Shown here one piece after another: positions 20,997-32,119 of a stretch of 64,000 nucleotides of DNA; positions within the stretch are counted from its first letter, which is position 1; every line of letters begins with the position of its first letter. Below the pieces are notes generated by a model. It searched no databases. It was given only the letters and a program-made list of their open reading frames with translations, and had not been told where the DNA came from. The position numbers and the translations under genes were made by a program. This DNA comes from Telmatactis stephensoni (Eukaryota; Cnidaria; Anthozoa; Actiniaria; Isophelliidae): positions 62,001 through 126,000 of the forward strand of contig JALIZF010001516.1 in the NCBI GenBank assembly GCA_029948255.1, read 5' to 3'.

Positions 20997-23532
20997 AACT
21001 AGTAATGAGCAACACGAGTCTTCACTCAAACCAAATCATGATCAACAAGAATCCATAATCGACATCACCGAGTCTTTGGCAAACATTGAACGTGATTTTG
21101 TTAAATTTAAAGTTTTAATGGAAAATGAAATAATCAAGATACATAGCTCTTTTGAACAGTTTACATTTATGAGAGACAAACTTGTCTGTTTAGAAAACAA
21201 CAGCAAAGCACTACAAACACATGTAGATGATAAATTGGTTCATCAGAATAACGACCTAAAACAAACACAAACTGCAATCAATGGAATGTTATCAGAAATA
21301 AAAAAACTCAACGACCAAAATATGCAAGCCAAGTACTCAGAATTGAAAAACGTTATCAAAGATCTGAAAGATGAGAATGAAGATTTAAAGAAAGAAATTT
21401 TTATTCTTAAAGAAGTCGTCAAGAAACATGATAGTCTTTTGGAGTCCCCTAATGCTGGATCAACGTCACCTCCAAAAATAACTGATTCGTCAAGAAATCC
21501 ATCTTCAACTATTCCAAGTAAAGGTACTAATGCTGGATCAACACCAAAAATATCTGATTCGTCAAGAAATCCACCTTCCACTATTCCAAGTAATACTGAT
21601 GTTATTGGTCCTTCAGTCATTTCAAGTAAGACTTCTTCTGTAAATACTCAGCCTAGTTTAACTCCTCATGATCATGACTCTGTGTTACTAATGTGTGATT
21701 CCAACGGGAAGTTCATAAAATCCGACCTTTTATGTCCTAATCTCAACGTGGATGATCGCACTACATATTTGATAGATCACGTCACCAAAGAATTAAACAA
21801 GCCAATTAATCATGATCCTCACACCGTGTTACTTCATTGTGGAACGAATGATTTAGAAAAAATTTCAGCATCAGCCTTAATTGAACAAACAAAGAACTTA
21901 CTTCAAACAATTCAAACAAAGTTTCCCAAATCACGCATTATCTATTCATCCCTTCTTCCTCGACAAGATCTTTATCAAGCTGAAGTTAACGAAGTAAATA
22001 AAGCTATTGAAGAACACTGTAAATCATCCAAAGTCCATTTCCTGTACAACAATCATATTGATAAACCTTTTCAGTTTTATGACCACAAACATTTGAATCA
22101 TTGTGGATTCAAGTTTTTCGCCAAGAACCTAAAGAGTACGATTTATAATTCTACACCCAGAAAAACCAGGAAAACAGGAGAAAACCGTCTTCCCTTCAAG
22201 CCAGCTACTACTAATTTGCCTCGATATCATCGTGGTCCTAATCCTACTTATGCAGAAATTGTTTCATCTTCAACTCCGTCACAATACCGCAACAATCCAC
22301 TTAACTCTGGAAGACAACGTCCTTTGAATAACTTAGGCTCTATGAACTATATCACAAAGAAACCTCTTATCAAGCCTTCAAGTATCAATCCTTTTGTTAT
22401 GAATACTGCAGTTACCATTGCCTCTAAAGTCTCTAATTCAGAAACTTCAATTGTTTATCAAATGATAAGTATATTTTATTATATTATATTTTATTATATT
22501 TTATTATATTTTATTATATTTTATTATATTTTATTATATTTTATTATATTTTATTATATTTTATTATATTTTATTATATTTTATTATATTTTATTATATT
22601 TTATTATATTTTATTATATTTTATTATATTATATTATATTATATTATATTATATTATATTATATTATATTATATTATATTATATTATATTATATTATATT
22701 ATATTATATTATATTATATTATATTATATTATATTATATTATATTATATTATATTATATTATATTATATTATATTATATTATATTATATTATATTATATT
22801 ATATTATATTATATTATATTATATTATATTATATTATATTATATTATATTATATTATATTATATTATATTATATTATATTATATTATATTATATTATATT
22901 ATATTATATTATATTATATTATATTATATTATATTATATTATATTATATTATATTATATTATATTATATTATATTATATTATATTATATTATATTATATT
23001 ATATTATATTATATTATATTATATTATATTATATTATATTATATTATATTATATTATATTATATTATATTATATTATATTATATTATATTATATTATATT
23101 ATATTATATTATATTATATTATATTATATTATATTATATTATATTATATTATATTATATTATATTATATTATATTATATTATATTATATTATATTATATT
23201 ATATTATATTATATTTTATTTTATTTTATTTTATTTTATTTTATTTTATTTTATTTTATTTTATTTTATTTTATTTTATTTTATTTTATTTTATTTTATT
23301 TTATTTTATTTTATTTTATTTTATTTTATTTTATTTTATTTTATTTTATTTTATTTTATTTTATTTTATTTTATTTTATTTTATTTTATTTTATTTTATT
23401 TTATTTTATTTTATTTTATTTTATTTTATTTTATTTTATTTTATTTTATTTTATTTTATTTTATTTTATTTTATTTTATTTTATTTTATTTTTAACTGGG
23501 AAATTGCCTTCTTTTTCCGCATTACAAGTTGA
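20986..23532 (+). CDS. LINE ORF1b: coiled coil plus SGNH/GDSL-type esterase
   Basis: Start chosen as ATG 20986, overlapping the ORF1a stop. A coiled coil (IERDFVKFKVLMENEIIK, then LKDENEDLKKEIFILKEVV) is followed by a Ser/Pro linker with a repeated SSRNPSSTIPS segment. An SGNH hydrolase fold follows: block I CDSNG (Ser codon at 21700), block III HCGTNDL (about 21838-21858), and block V DHKH (Asp 21082+999, His codon 22090). All catalytic positions are present. Esterase domains in ORF1 are known from CR1/L2-type LINEs, where they are thought to act on lipids or membranes. A basic tail with TYAEIVSS ends near 22470. From there the frame stays open only because the inserted AT microsatellite has no stop codons; the natural C-terminus is unknown. 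Confidence 0.82.
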   Translation: MSAETSNEQHESSLKPNHDQQESIIDITESLANIERDFVKFKVLMENEIIKIHSSFEQFTFMRDKLVCLENNSKALQTHVDDKLVHQNNDLKQTQTAINGMLSEIKKLNDQNMQAKYSELKNVIKDLKDENEDLKKEIFILKEVVKKHDSLLESPNAGSTSPPKITDSSRNPSSTIPSKGTNAGSTPKISDSSRNPPSTIPSNTDVIGPSVISSKTSSVNTQPSLTPHDHDSVLLMCDSNGKFIKSDLLCPNLNVDDRTTYLIDHVTKELNKPINHDPHTVLLHCGTNDLEKISASALIEQTKNLLQTIQTKFPKSRIIYSSLLPRQDLYQAEVNEVNKAIEEHCKSSKVHFLYNNHIDKPFQFYDHKHLNHCGFKFFAKNLKSTIYNSTPRKTRKTGENRLPFKPATTNLPRYHRGPNPTYAEIVSSSTPSQYRNNPLNSGRQRPLNNLGSMNYITKKPLIKPSSINPFVMNTAVTIASKVSNSETSIVYQMISIFYYIIFYYILLYFIIFYYILLYFIIFYYILLYFIIFYYILLYFIIFYYILLYYIILYYIILYYIILYYIILYYIILYYIILYYIILYYIILYYIILYYIILYYIILYYIILYYIILYYIILYYIILYYIILYYIILYYIILYYIILYYIILYYIILYYIILYYIILYYIILYYIILYYIILYYIILYYIILYYIILYYIILYYIILYYIILYYIILYYIILYYIILYYIILYYIILYYIILYYIILYFILFYFILFYFILFYFILFYFILFYFILFYFILFYFILFYFILFYFILFYFILFYFILFYFILFYFILFYFILFYFILFYFILFYFILFYFIFNWEIAFFFRITS
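22471..23492 (+). repeat. Three-part AT microsatellite, about 1.0 kb, inside the LINE
   Basis: Block 1 (22471-22625) is a 10-mer, TTATATTTTA. Block 2 (22626-23212) is pure TTATA pentamer. Block 3 (23213-23492) is pure TTTTA pentamer. The block 1 unit is one block 2 unit joined to one block 3 unit. None of the motifs contains a stop on the plus strand, which explains the long frame through it. It separates ORF1b from ORF2. Confidence 0.97.
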
Positions 23533-23597
23533 CATCTTTGGAGTAAGTGAGGTATTTTATAATTATTACAGTTGATATCAATTTTTTAATATCAGAT

Positions 23598-26500
23598 ATG
23601 AACGATTTTACCAGGAAAATTTCTTTCTGTACCTGGAATATTAACGGAATGTTCAGTAACCTTTTAGGTGATAAATCTAAGTGCATTGATTTTATTAATA
23701 TTGTTTCAAAACATGATTTTGTTCTTTTGACCGAAACGTGGACGTCATCATGTCCCGACATAGATGGTTACTCTTATTTTGCTGTTTCTTCAAACAAGAA
23801 AGACCCCATAAAAATTAACAATGGAAGAACGTCAGGGGGATTAGCTTTTCTATTCAAAGATTGTTATAAAAATAATGTCAACTTAATCAAAACTTCCGAA
23901 TATTTGATTTGGTGTAAGATCTCTAGCCATTCCCTTGGTAATGAAAGGGATTTATTTATCTGTGGAATATATATTCCTCCGGGTAATTCAAAATATTTTC
24001 AAGATGATATTTTTGAACAACTGGAAGAAGATATTGTTACATTTTCAAATCTGGGTAATATCCTTCTTTTAGGAGATTTTAATGCTAGAGTTGCAACAGA
24101 CAAAGATATCATTAGTAAAGAAGATAAAGTTTTTATAGTTAATAACTGTAATGATTTAAGTCTTGATTCGGCATCCAATAAAAATTTTGATTTCACTACA
24201 AATACACACGGTAAAAGATTACTTGATATTTGTAAGATATTTGACTTACGGATTCTGAATGGCAGAACTTTAGGTGATTCTTTAGGAAAAATCACTTATC
24301 ATGGTAAGAATGGTGTTAGTACAGTTGATTACATTATCACAGACCAGAATCTATTGCAAAATGTAAAATATTTTTTATCGTTGATGCACCAAATTTTCTT
24401 TCTGATCATAGTCCAATTTATGCTTGGTTAAATTTTCAATCAGCTTACGAGAATTCATTACAAGATAACGGAATTCAGACAGATAATCTTAAACAATTAG
24501 CACCTCAATACATATGGTCTTCTAATTCTGTTGAACCTTTTCAACAAGCTATGTCTTCATCTTTAGTTAAATGTTTGATAAATGAGTTCTTGTCCAGTGA
24601 TTTTTCTTCATATGGCGATGAAAGCATTAATAATGCTGTTCATTGTGTCCAAAATATTTTTGACAAAGCTGCTAGTATGTCTTTAAAACTGAAAAAAGTT
24701 AAACAGAAACGTAAGAAAAGAAACACTATCTGCAGCAAAAAATGGTTTGATTATGATTGTAAAAAAGCTAGGAAAGAACTTCGAAAAATTTCAAATCAAA
24801 AACACTCTGATCCTTTAAATGTGACAATAAGAGAAGAATATCATCAGAAACTCAAATCTTTTAAACAACTACTACAATTGAAACGAAAGGAATTCAAGGA
24901 TAATCAATTGTTGTTATTGGAAAATAATTCTGATAATAATGATTTTTGGGAAATTCTTAAATCTGCTAACGAAGAATTTAAAGAAGAAAAAGTTCCTCCA
25001 ATATCCGAACAACAATGGATTAATCACTTTCAATCTCTACACTCTAAAAAACAAAACTCTCCTTTACAGAACAACTTAGTAGATACTTTAAAACAAATAG
25101 AACAAGAAAATAATCAGTCACTTAGTCAAGATCTAAATTGTCCTATTCAAAATGAAGAAATTAAAACTGCAGTTAAGTTGCTAAAAAACAAAAAAGCAGC
25201 TGCATCTGATAAAGTGAGAAATGAAATGATTAAACATAGCTTTAACGTGATGCTACCGGTTTATTCAAAACTTTTTAATTTAATTCTACAATCTGGTTTC
25301 TACCCTGACTCATGGTGTGTTGGTTCGTTAACTCCTATTTTTAAAAGTGGTGATCGAGCTGATACTAGTAACTATAGAGGCACTTGTGTTTCTAGTTGTC
25401 TAGGGAAATTCTTTTCAATTATTCTTAACCAAAGAGTTTTAAATTTCACAAAAAAGAACAACATTTTACATAATTCTCAAATAGGTTTTATGCCAAACTT
25501 CCGAACTTCGGATCATATATTTACATTGCGTACTTTAATTGATCAACATGTTATAAACAAAAAGAAAGGACGGATTTATGCTTGTTTTATTGATTTCAAG
25601 AAAGCGTTTGATTCTATATGGCACGATGGGCTTTTATTACGATTACTGCAATATAATATCAATGGTAATTTCTATAAATTAATCAAAAATCTATATTCTA
25701 AGTCATCTTGTTTTGTTAAATTAGGGTCAAAGCGTACAAAATCTTTTGAATACACCCGTGGTGTACGTCAAGGTTGTATTCTTAGTCCGCTGTTATTTAA
25801 TTTATTTTTAAATGAGTTATCTATTTCATTAGAAAACTGCAATGAAACTGACTCTTTTTATCTCCCAAATGGTCAAAAATTAAGCTCTCTCCTTTATGCT
25901 GATGATTTAGTTCTAATGTCAAAATCTGAGGTTGGTTTACAAAATTCAATTAAGCTTGTTAACGATTTTTGTTCACAATGGCAAATGTCTCTTAATGAGA
26001 AGAAAACGAAAGTTATGATTTTGTGTAAAAAAGAAACTGACAAGATAAAACAATCTTCTTTTACTTTAAATGGCAAAAACCTTGAAATAGTGAAGGAGTT
26101 TTCTTATTTAGGTGTTAGAATAAGCTCTACTGGTAATTTTTCTAATCACCAAATTCAATCAAAAGAAAAAGCCTTACATGCATTTTATAAAATTACAAAC
26201 ATGACTGAATTCAAACATTTGAAACCAAAACTAGCCTGTAGGTTATTCGATTCCTTAATAAAACCAATCCTAACTTATGCAAGTGAGATTTGGAGTGTTT
26301 ATCAAATACACGATTTTGATAAATGGGATAAAAATCCTGTTGAAAAAGTACATCTTCGATTCTGTAAGTATTACCTTGGAACAAGTAATAAGGCGTCCAA
26401 TATTGCTTCTCGTGCCAAACTTGGTCGTTTCCCAATGAAATTATTTACAGATACGTTTTCTCTCAAATACTTCAACCATCTTCTTTGTTTACCGGACAAC

Positions 26501-27133
26501 TCGATTACTAAACAGGCTTTTTTTATTTCTCAAACTTTATATGAACAAAATAAATCTTGTTATTTCTCAAATTTACAAGCAATGTTAAATTTTTATGATA
26601 TACATAATAATCTCACACAATGTTTTTCTAATGAAAACCTAAAAAATTATTCTGAAAAAATGAAAAATAATTATTTTAAACACTGGAAAGCTATCTTACA
26701 GAATTCCAACAAATTAACCTTTTATAGATCTTTTAAAAATTATTACGAAGTTGAAGATTATTTAAACATAATTCAAAATTTCGAACAAAGAAGGCAATTC
26801 ACCAAATTGCGGATTAGCAACCACAAACTAGCTATTGAAGCTGGTAGATATGATAATCAGTATATCCAATCTGATCAACGTATCTGTGTTTACTGTACTA
26901 GTAATGAAATAGAATGCGAAATGCACATGTTATTTAAATGTCCAATTTATAATGAACTTCGTGAAAATTTTTTCAGATTGGTAGAAAACGAAATGATAAT
27001 TAACAAAATGAATGAAAATGATTTATTACAAAAATTAATGTCATCAAATAATTCTAAAATTATAATTTTGTTATCCAAGTTTATATATAAATGTTTAATC
27101 CTTAGACAAGATTCACCACAGAATCGTATGTAA
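23598..27133 (+). pseudogene. LINE ORF2: APE endonuclease and reverse transcriptase, one frameshift
   Basis: Start taken at ATG 23598 (MNDFTRKISFCTWNING). Endonuclease motifs: LLTETW, ICGIYIPPG, LLLGDFNAR, TYHGKNGVSTVDYI and, in the next frame, SDHSPIYAW. The frame breaks in a T run at about 24370-24377: one T fewer than needed to keep SDHSP in frame. It then runs open to 27133. RT motifs: NYRG (about 25369), IDFKKAFDSIWH, GVRQGCILSPLLFN, LLYADDLVLMS (catalytic YADD about 25895) and LNEKKTKVMIL. The C-terminus has a zinc-knuckle-like C-x2-C-x8-H-x4-C. EN nicks the target and RT copies the element RNA. The protein would be truncated by the slip unless it is a sequencing error in the homopolymer. 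Confidence 0.9.
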
Positions 27134-27235
27134 TTGTAACTTGACTTATATTACATATATATATAGCTATTGTTCCTGTTACGTGCTTTAGCAATACTTG
27201 TAAAACACTACTTGTCATGCTAATAAAGCGATTTC

Positions 27236-27307
27236 AAACCTCAAACCTCTCCTCTCCTCTCCTCTTTTCTTTTCTTTTCTTTTCTTTTTTTTTTCGGGGG
27301 GGGGGGG
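27236..27307 (+). repeat. LINE tail followed by CTCCT, TTTTC and a 12-G run
   Basis: Two AAACCTC heptamers lead into about four CTCCT units, then TTTTC units, a T run and twelve G. Again the LINE heptamer tail touches the CTCCT motif. Confidence 0.85.
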
Positions 27308-27559
27308 TACTCTACGGCTGTCTTTTTGTACGATCAGACAAAACATTAGAATGTGGGAGTTGCCATGTTAGAATGATTTACAGTACCCTGAGGATGATGG
27401 CTTCCATAACTGTAGGATAGCTTACCAAGAAAAAGGTCCCATTTCAGAGAAGACAATTCAGCTTTAGAGATACTTCTGCAAGGGACATGGAAGATTTCAC
27501 TGCTAGAGTAAATAGCAATGGTTGAATCACATATGTACTGGGCTGAAAAACATACGTGG

Positions 27560-27899
27560 GAGAACAGTTGTTGTAACCAGTGGAATACCAACTGAGAACA
27601 GTTGTTGTAACCAGTGGAATACCAATTGAGAACAGTTGTTGTAACCAGTGGAATACCAACTGAGAACAGTTGTTGTAACCAGTGGAATACCAACTGAGAA
27701 CAGTTGTTGTAACCAGTGGAATACCAATTGAGAACAGCTGTTGTAACCAGTGGAATACCAATTGAGAACAGTTGTTGTAACCAGTGGAATACCAATTGAG
27801 AACAGTTGTTGTAACCAGTGGAATACCAACTGAGAACAGTTGTTGTAACCAGTGGAATACCAATTGAGAACAGCTGTTGTAACCAGTGGAATACCAACT
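27560..27899 (+). repeat. 34-bp minisatellite, ten copies
   Basis: The unit begins GAGAACAGTTGTTGTAACCA and ends GTGGAATACCAACT. Ten copies fit exactly. Two variable sites (CAGTTG/CAGCTG and CAACT/CAATT) give mixed copy types. Because 34 is not a multiple of three, the minus strand is open in several frames, which is a by-product of the repeat. Confidence 0.97.
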
Positions 27900-28254
27900 G
27901 AGCTAACTATGGAAATAAAATTGTTTCTGGCTACAATTGATCAATCCTGGCTACAATGAGTTGAGTTGGTTACTCAATGATACCCTTTGAATAGTTGAAT
28001 GAATCAAGCTATTCAGATAATACCCAAGGTCTTAATTTCAGACTTATGGGGGGGACCAGGAAACCAAAAAATACCTTATTGATACTAGTTTTCGCGGGTC
28101 CTTCATTTCGCGAACACAAGGTCGGCATATTTCGCGGATCTTTATTTTGGCGATTTTGGTGCAAAATTGTTTTCTTGGGGAATTAATTTCCGCTAAAATT
28201 AAAACAAACACATCTGTTTTGGGAATGTTAGTACATTACACCAAGAGACCATAA

Positions 28255-28478
28255 TAGTAAGAGAGCGAAACTAGTATTATGTGTGTCCCACCTCCTCTGC
28301 CTTCAAATCTATTCTTAGTAACAAATTGCGCCATCACCGGAAAATTCTCCTCCGTTGAAACTCAACAAGATAACTTTTTCATTTCCGGTGATGACGCAAT
28401 TCGTTACTAAAAATAATTTTAAAGGCAGAAGGGGTGGTACATCAGTAACACATCAGTACGTGAGTTTCGCCCTGTATT
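28255..28478. mobile_element. Foldback/MITE-like inverted repeat
   Basis: Left AGCGAAACT...CCACCTCCTCTGCCTTC...TAGTAACAAATTGCGCCATC mirrors right GATGACGCAATTCGTTACTA...GGCAGAAGGGGTGG...AGTTTCGCC. Best-paired core: TAGTAAC(A/G)AATTGCG(C/T)CATCACCGGAAA. Arms are about 90 bp with a 35-bp centre. No coding frame. Confidence 0.75.
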
Positions 28479-28828
28479 TTAGGCATCACTACAAAACTGT
28501 CTGTGTGTCACAGAACATTTACACATTTGATACACACAACACGTACACGTGTGTGTTTATTTTGGGTATTTATATTCCCCGCCGGAATTATTTTTCGCGT
28601 TGCTTTAAAGTAGCAATAGTACCATAAGGTAGATATAGCAATAAATTTAGGATAAATTTAAGGTGCTCATTCTGTGAAATTTGCTTGTTCATTCTAACAG
28701 GTGCAGGGCAGGCCACTTCACCTCAAAAACAGTAACGCATTTTTGAAGACAATAAGTATCTTTGAGCTGGTACATACGGGACATACTTATTGTCCCATTT
28801 TATCCCCATGCCAGTCGATCCTGCTTTC

Positions 28829-28947
28829 CTTTTTTTTTTCTTTCTTTCTTCCTCTTCTTCTTCTTCTTCTTCTTTTTTTTTTTTCTTTTTTCTTCTTCCT
28901 TTTTTTCTTTTTTCTTTTTTTCTTTCTTTCTTTCTTTCTTTCTTTCT
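28829..28947 (+). repeat. Polypyrimidine tract (T, CTT, TTTC runs)
   Basis: Low-complexity C/T strand of about 120 nt, changing from T runs to CTT and then TTTC units. The apparent Phe/Ser and Lys/Arg frames across it are artefacts. Confidence 0.95.
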
Positions 28948-30152
28948 TATTCACAATAACATTCAAAAACAAATTTTTTTCTCAAAATTACTTCAGGGTT
29001 TTAGTTGAAACGCGGGGTGCGGATTGCGGATATATGTTTTTTGGGGTATAAAAGTTTAGAGTAATAAAAGTTACTCAAAAATCTCAATCAACTAAATTAT
29101 ACAGAGATTAAGGATAACAAGACAAGAACGAAATCATATTAATTTCAAAATAACAACCAAAAGAAGCGGGTTTTTTTCTGTCTCACTGCTTTGTATAGCT
29201 GTCTCTCTTATTTCAGATTTACGGTATGCGGGTCAACAAGTGGGCCCATAAGCTAGCACGTCCTGCAGTATTGTGTTTTGTGCACTCAGTTTAATGAATG
29301 ACTTACATTGAAATATTTCGCGATCATTATGAAATAAAAACAAAGAAATTTTGATCTTCAAACCTCTCCAAAAGTAAAAGAATCGCACTATTCGTTTCTG
29401 ATAACCGTGACAAAACTTGCATGACAAATGGACTTCACTTGAGTTTTTTCGATTGATCCCCGGTTAGCGGTCACAGACAAATTATTACCCTTGGATACAT
29501 AGAATGGTATTTTAGTTGAAAACACTATTATAAACATGAAATCAAGGTATCATGAAGTGTTTTATACTGCTTTAACAACCTCCTGCTGCCTTTAACTCGA
29601 TAATAATAGGAAGACTTGATAGAAGTATTGTGAAAATTGTGTTTCTTCCAGTAATTTTTCCTCCTAGGATTCATCCACATTGATTGACATTTGGTGACAT
29701 TGGTTGACCCCAGTACGAACAGGATTTACCAATCCGAAAAAAAAAGGAATTCCCAAATCTTTTCGCCAACTTTTTCGTTGTAGTTCAAAGTGGATAGGAA
29801 AGTTACCGTGGGAATACTCCCTTATCATTGGTTGATTTTCCGAGCCACAAATATTGCAACACCTAATCTAGTAAATACATTAATTAATTATCACTTTCTT
29901 TTGTTTTAATTTCAGGACAACATCAAAAGAAATCAGCCGATTACACACGCACTGTTTTAAAGTGGTATTGTTCAATGAAATGAATTTAAAGCTTTATGAC
30001 AGATTGTTGCTTAGAAACAAAGGAATTTTCGCACTATTAAACTTCGAGGCTTCCGAGGCAGGACAGCGGTTCCTTTGAAGTAGGTAGAGCTTGGCAATTT
30101 TTGGTATGTGCTAATGTTAACGTCGTCGGATGTTTTTACAAAGCAAAGAAAA
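28948..30152. other. 1.2 kb, no gene seen
   Basis: Both strands were read for splice-flanked frames and domains; nothing convincing. Moderately AT-rich unique-looking sequence. Confidence 0.4.
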
Positions 30153-30840
30153 CCTCAAGTATGTTAAGGCCTGGGTTGAAGGCCAATTACGGCTAAAATC
30201 GATTTATTTTTCTTCTGACTTCGTTTTTTGCCCAGTCCTCACCAAAATTTGCATGGATGCATAACTTCATGACCTTAACATTTTAGGATGAAAAGTTTGG
30301 GGATTTGGTGGTCACGTGACCCTGAAAATCACTTCGATACACCCTCAAAACGTGAACTAAAATGGGGTGATGGCTATCACCTGTACTTGAAATGTTGTAG
30401 CATTTTTTAACTTCTCCCTCTAAGAGGTATATGAATCTGCCTTAACACCTGAACCACCATTGCTCATTTAGGAGATATTATGCAAAATAGGTCACGTGAC
30501 CTGCTTGTTCAATCAAACATTTTCAAATACCTCCTAAATGAGCAATGGTGGTTCAGGTGTTAAGGCAGATTCATATACCTCTTAGAGGGAGAACTGAAAA
30601 TATACCACAATGTTTCAAGTACAGATGATAACCATCACCCCATTTTAATTCAAAATCAAGGTGAGGTTCAAAGTCACGTGACCACCAAATCCCCAAACTT
30701 TTCACCCTAAAATCTTAAGGTCGTGAAGTTACATGCCCATGCCAATTTTTGTACGTTTTAAAACGTAAACGACATCAGAACAAAAATAAATTGATTTTAG
30801 ACCCCCCACAAAGAATTCCCAGGCCTTAACATACTTGAGA
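30153..30840. mobile_element. Large foldback element with three GTCACGTGAC sites
   Basis: Arms 30153-30474 and 30531-30840 are about 310-320 bp, nearly complementary throughout (for example AAGTATGTTAAGGCCTGGG versus CCCAGGCCTTAACATACTT). The 56-bp centre holds a perfect GGTCACGTGACC. Each arm also contains GTCACGTGAC (30311, 30673). The 10-mer equals the CLEAR/E-box consensus bound by MiT/TFE bHLH factors in vertebrates; any regulatory role here is inference. No coding frame. Confidence 0.85.
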
Positions 30841-30950
30841 CTCTGCATAGTAGAGCAAACGCGCAGTTTACACCAAGATTGCATTGTCGTCAAAGTTCCT
30901 GATATCGGGATAAACTCCATGCAGTACAGCGTACATGGGTAGAATATATC

Positions 30951-32119
30951 ATGCTCATAGTTTTTACATCGCAAATCCTCTTTTTTCTCTCGGCCTCTGC
31001 TCGGACTGCAAGCCATGAAAGGTACTCTCAGCCCCAACCATTAATTGTGCATTTGCACGAGGGGGCTATATTGGCCCTCTTTGGTGATGTAAGTATTTAA
31101 TACGTGTAAATCCTCAGGTCGTGAGATTGGACTGTAATAAGAGACTTACTTCCTCGATTCACAACATTTTGATCTCATACTGGTTTTGCATATGATTTAC
31201 AGATAAATTCAACTGGTGGAGACTTATGTATATGGGCCCTGCAGAGGGAAAGTGCCTCTGCAGCTCATCTTCTTAACCAAGTAAGCAAAGTAATGTTTAT
31301 ATTCTAGATAAAAGCCTGCAGATAGTGACATAGGAGTTCCTCTTCCTCCTAGGAACTGAGTATATTAAATTATAGCTGGAGGATTAATAATGGTAGCAAA
31401 AAAGCCAATGTAGTCAATGTGTGAATGGACATTTCAGGCGGCATTTGAAACTATTCACTCACGGCTTCAAATTATAACCAATTATAGTAATTCGATGCAT
31501 GGTGTTGATTTTTTTAGTACCTCCCAAACAATGTCCATTTCTATTTGGAGAGGATGGAACCATCTCACTTCTGTGACTTCCTCGTCCATGTTGTAAGTAT
31601 ATTCTGGGATATATAAAGTAAATACTGAGAAGTTTATGAAAACTCACAATATCATTGCTCTTTCAAAAAACATTTTATTAAGATAGCTGTAACGGTCTGT
31701 AACTAGCTATCAAAAATACAAATATCACCTGATAGCCTGGAGGCTGGAGTGGAAAAACAATTAAGTTTCATTTGCAACTCATGACGAGTAGTGGCATTCC
31801 CAGAACATTTTAAGCAGTGACATATATTACTCACTTTGAAACTGATGAGGAGGGTAATTGTAATCGGGAAACGTTCCTTTAACTTACAACCATAAAGTAA
31901 AAAAAGATTTTATGCCATGAAAATACTTTTTGGCCGAAAATAAACATGTGAAGACTATCATCTTGGGCTTACAAATAGGTGAAACTCAGATGGATGGAGC
32001 TATAACTAATATGTTCCTTACATGAAGATTTAAAATGCAATGTGCTCAGTTCTAACAAAACTACCTTGAAGTTGATTATAAAGGAAATAATTTATTGCTT
32101 GTATTTTCAGATCCACTAA
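30951..32119 (+). CDS. Possible small secreted protein, four exons, 99 aa
   Basis: Predicted exons: 30951-31088 (46 codons, donor GAT|GTAAGT), 31203-31280 (26 codons, acceptor TTTACAG, donor CAA|GTAAGC), 31518-31592 (25 codons, acceptor TTTTTTTAG, donor GTT|GTAAGT) and 32111-32119 (two codons plus TAA, acceptor TATTTTCAG). All joins are phase 0. The N-terminus MLIVFTSQILFFLSASA looks like a signal peptide. The rest has GGDLCIWALQRESASAAHLL and HFYLERMEPSHFCDFLVHV, with two Cys. I do not recognise a family. The ATG lies 110 bp after the foldback element. Support is four consensus splice sites in one phase; no conservation can be checked here, so it could be chance. Confidence 0.35.

Larger units (their letters stand above)
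20265..27249 (+). mobile_element. Near-complete LINE (APE-type non-LTR retrotransposon)
   Basis: Parts in order: a 5' UTR of about 126 bp, ORF1a (20391-20996), ORF1b (20986 onwards), a microsatellite block (22471-23492), ORF2 with APE endonuclease and reverse transcriptase (23598-27133), a 3' UTR with AATAAA at 27222-27227, and two AAACCTC tail units. The tail of short repeats rather than poly(A), and an esterase ORF1, are features of CR1/L2-type LINEs, but the RT (GVRQGCILSPLLFN, LLYADD) and the C-terminal CCHC knuckle leave the clade open. It is defective: one frameshift in ORF2 and the expanded microsatellite. The truncated copy at 3403 shows the family has moved in this genome. Confidence 0.9.

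Noticed and set aside
22471..23532. C-terminal 340 residues of ORF1b (Ile/Leu/Tyr/Phe repeats)
   Set aside because: Translation of a stop-free AT microsatellite, not a protein domain.
27346..27897. Minus-strand frames with repeated FHWLQQLFS text
   Set aside because: Produced by the 34-bp minisatellite reading through all frames; no start or splice support.
28701..29051. Phe/Ser-rich and Lys/Arg-rich frames
   Set aside because: They lie on the polypyrimidine tract.
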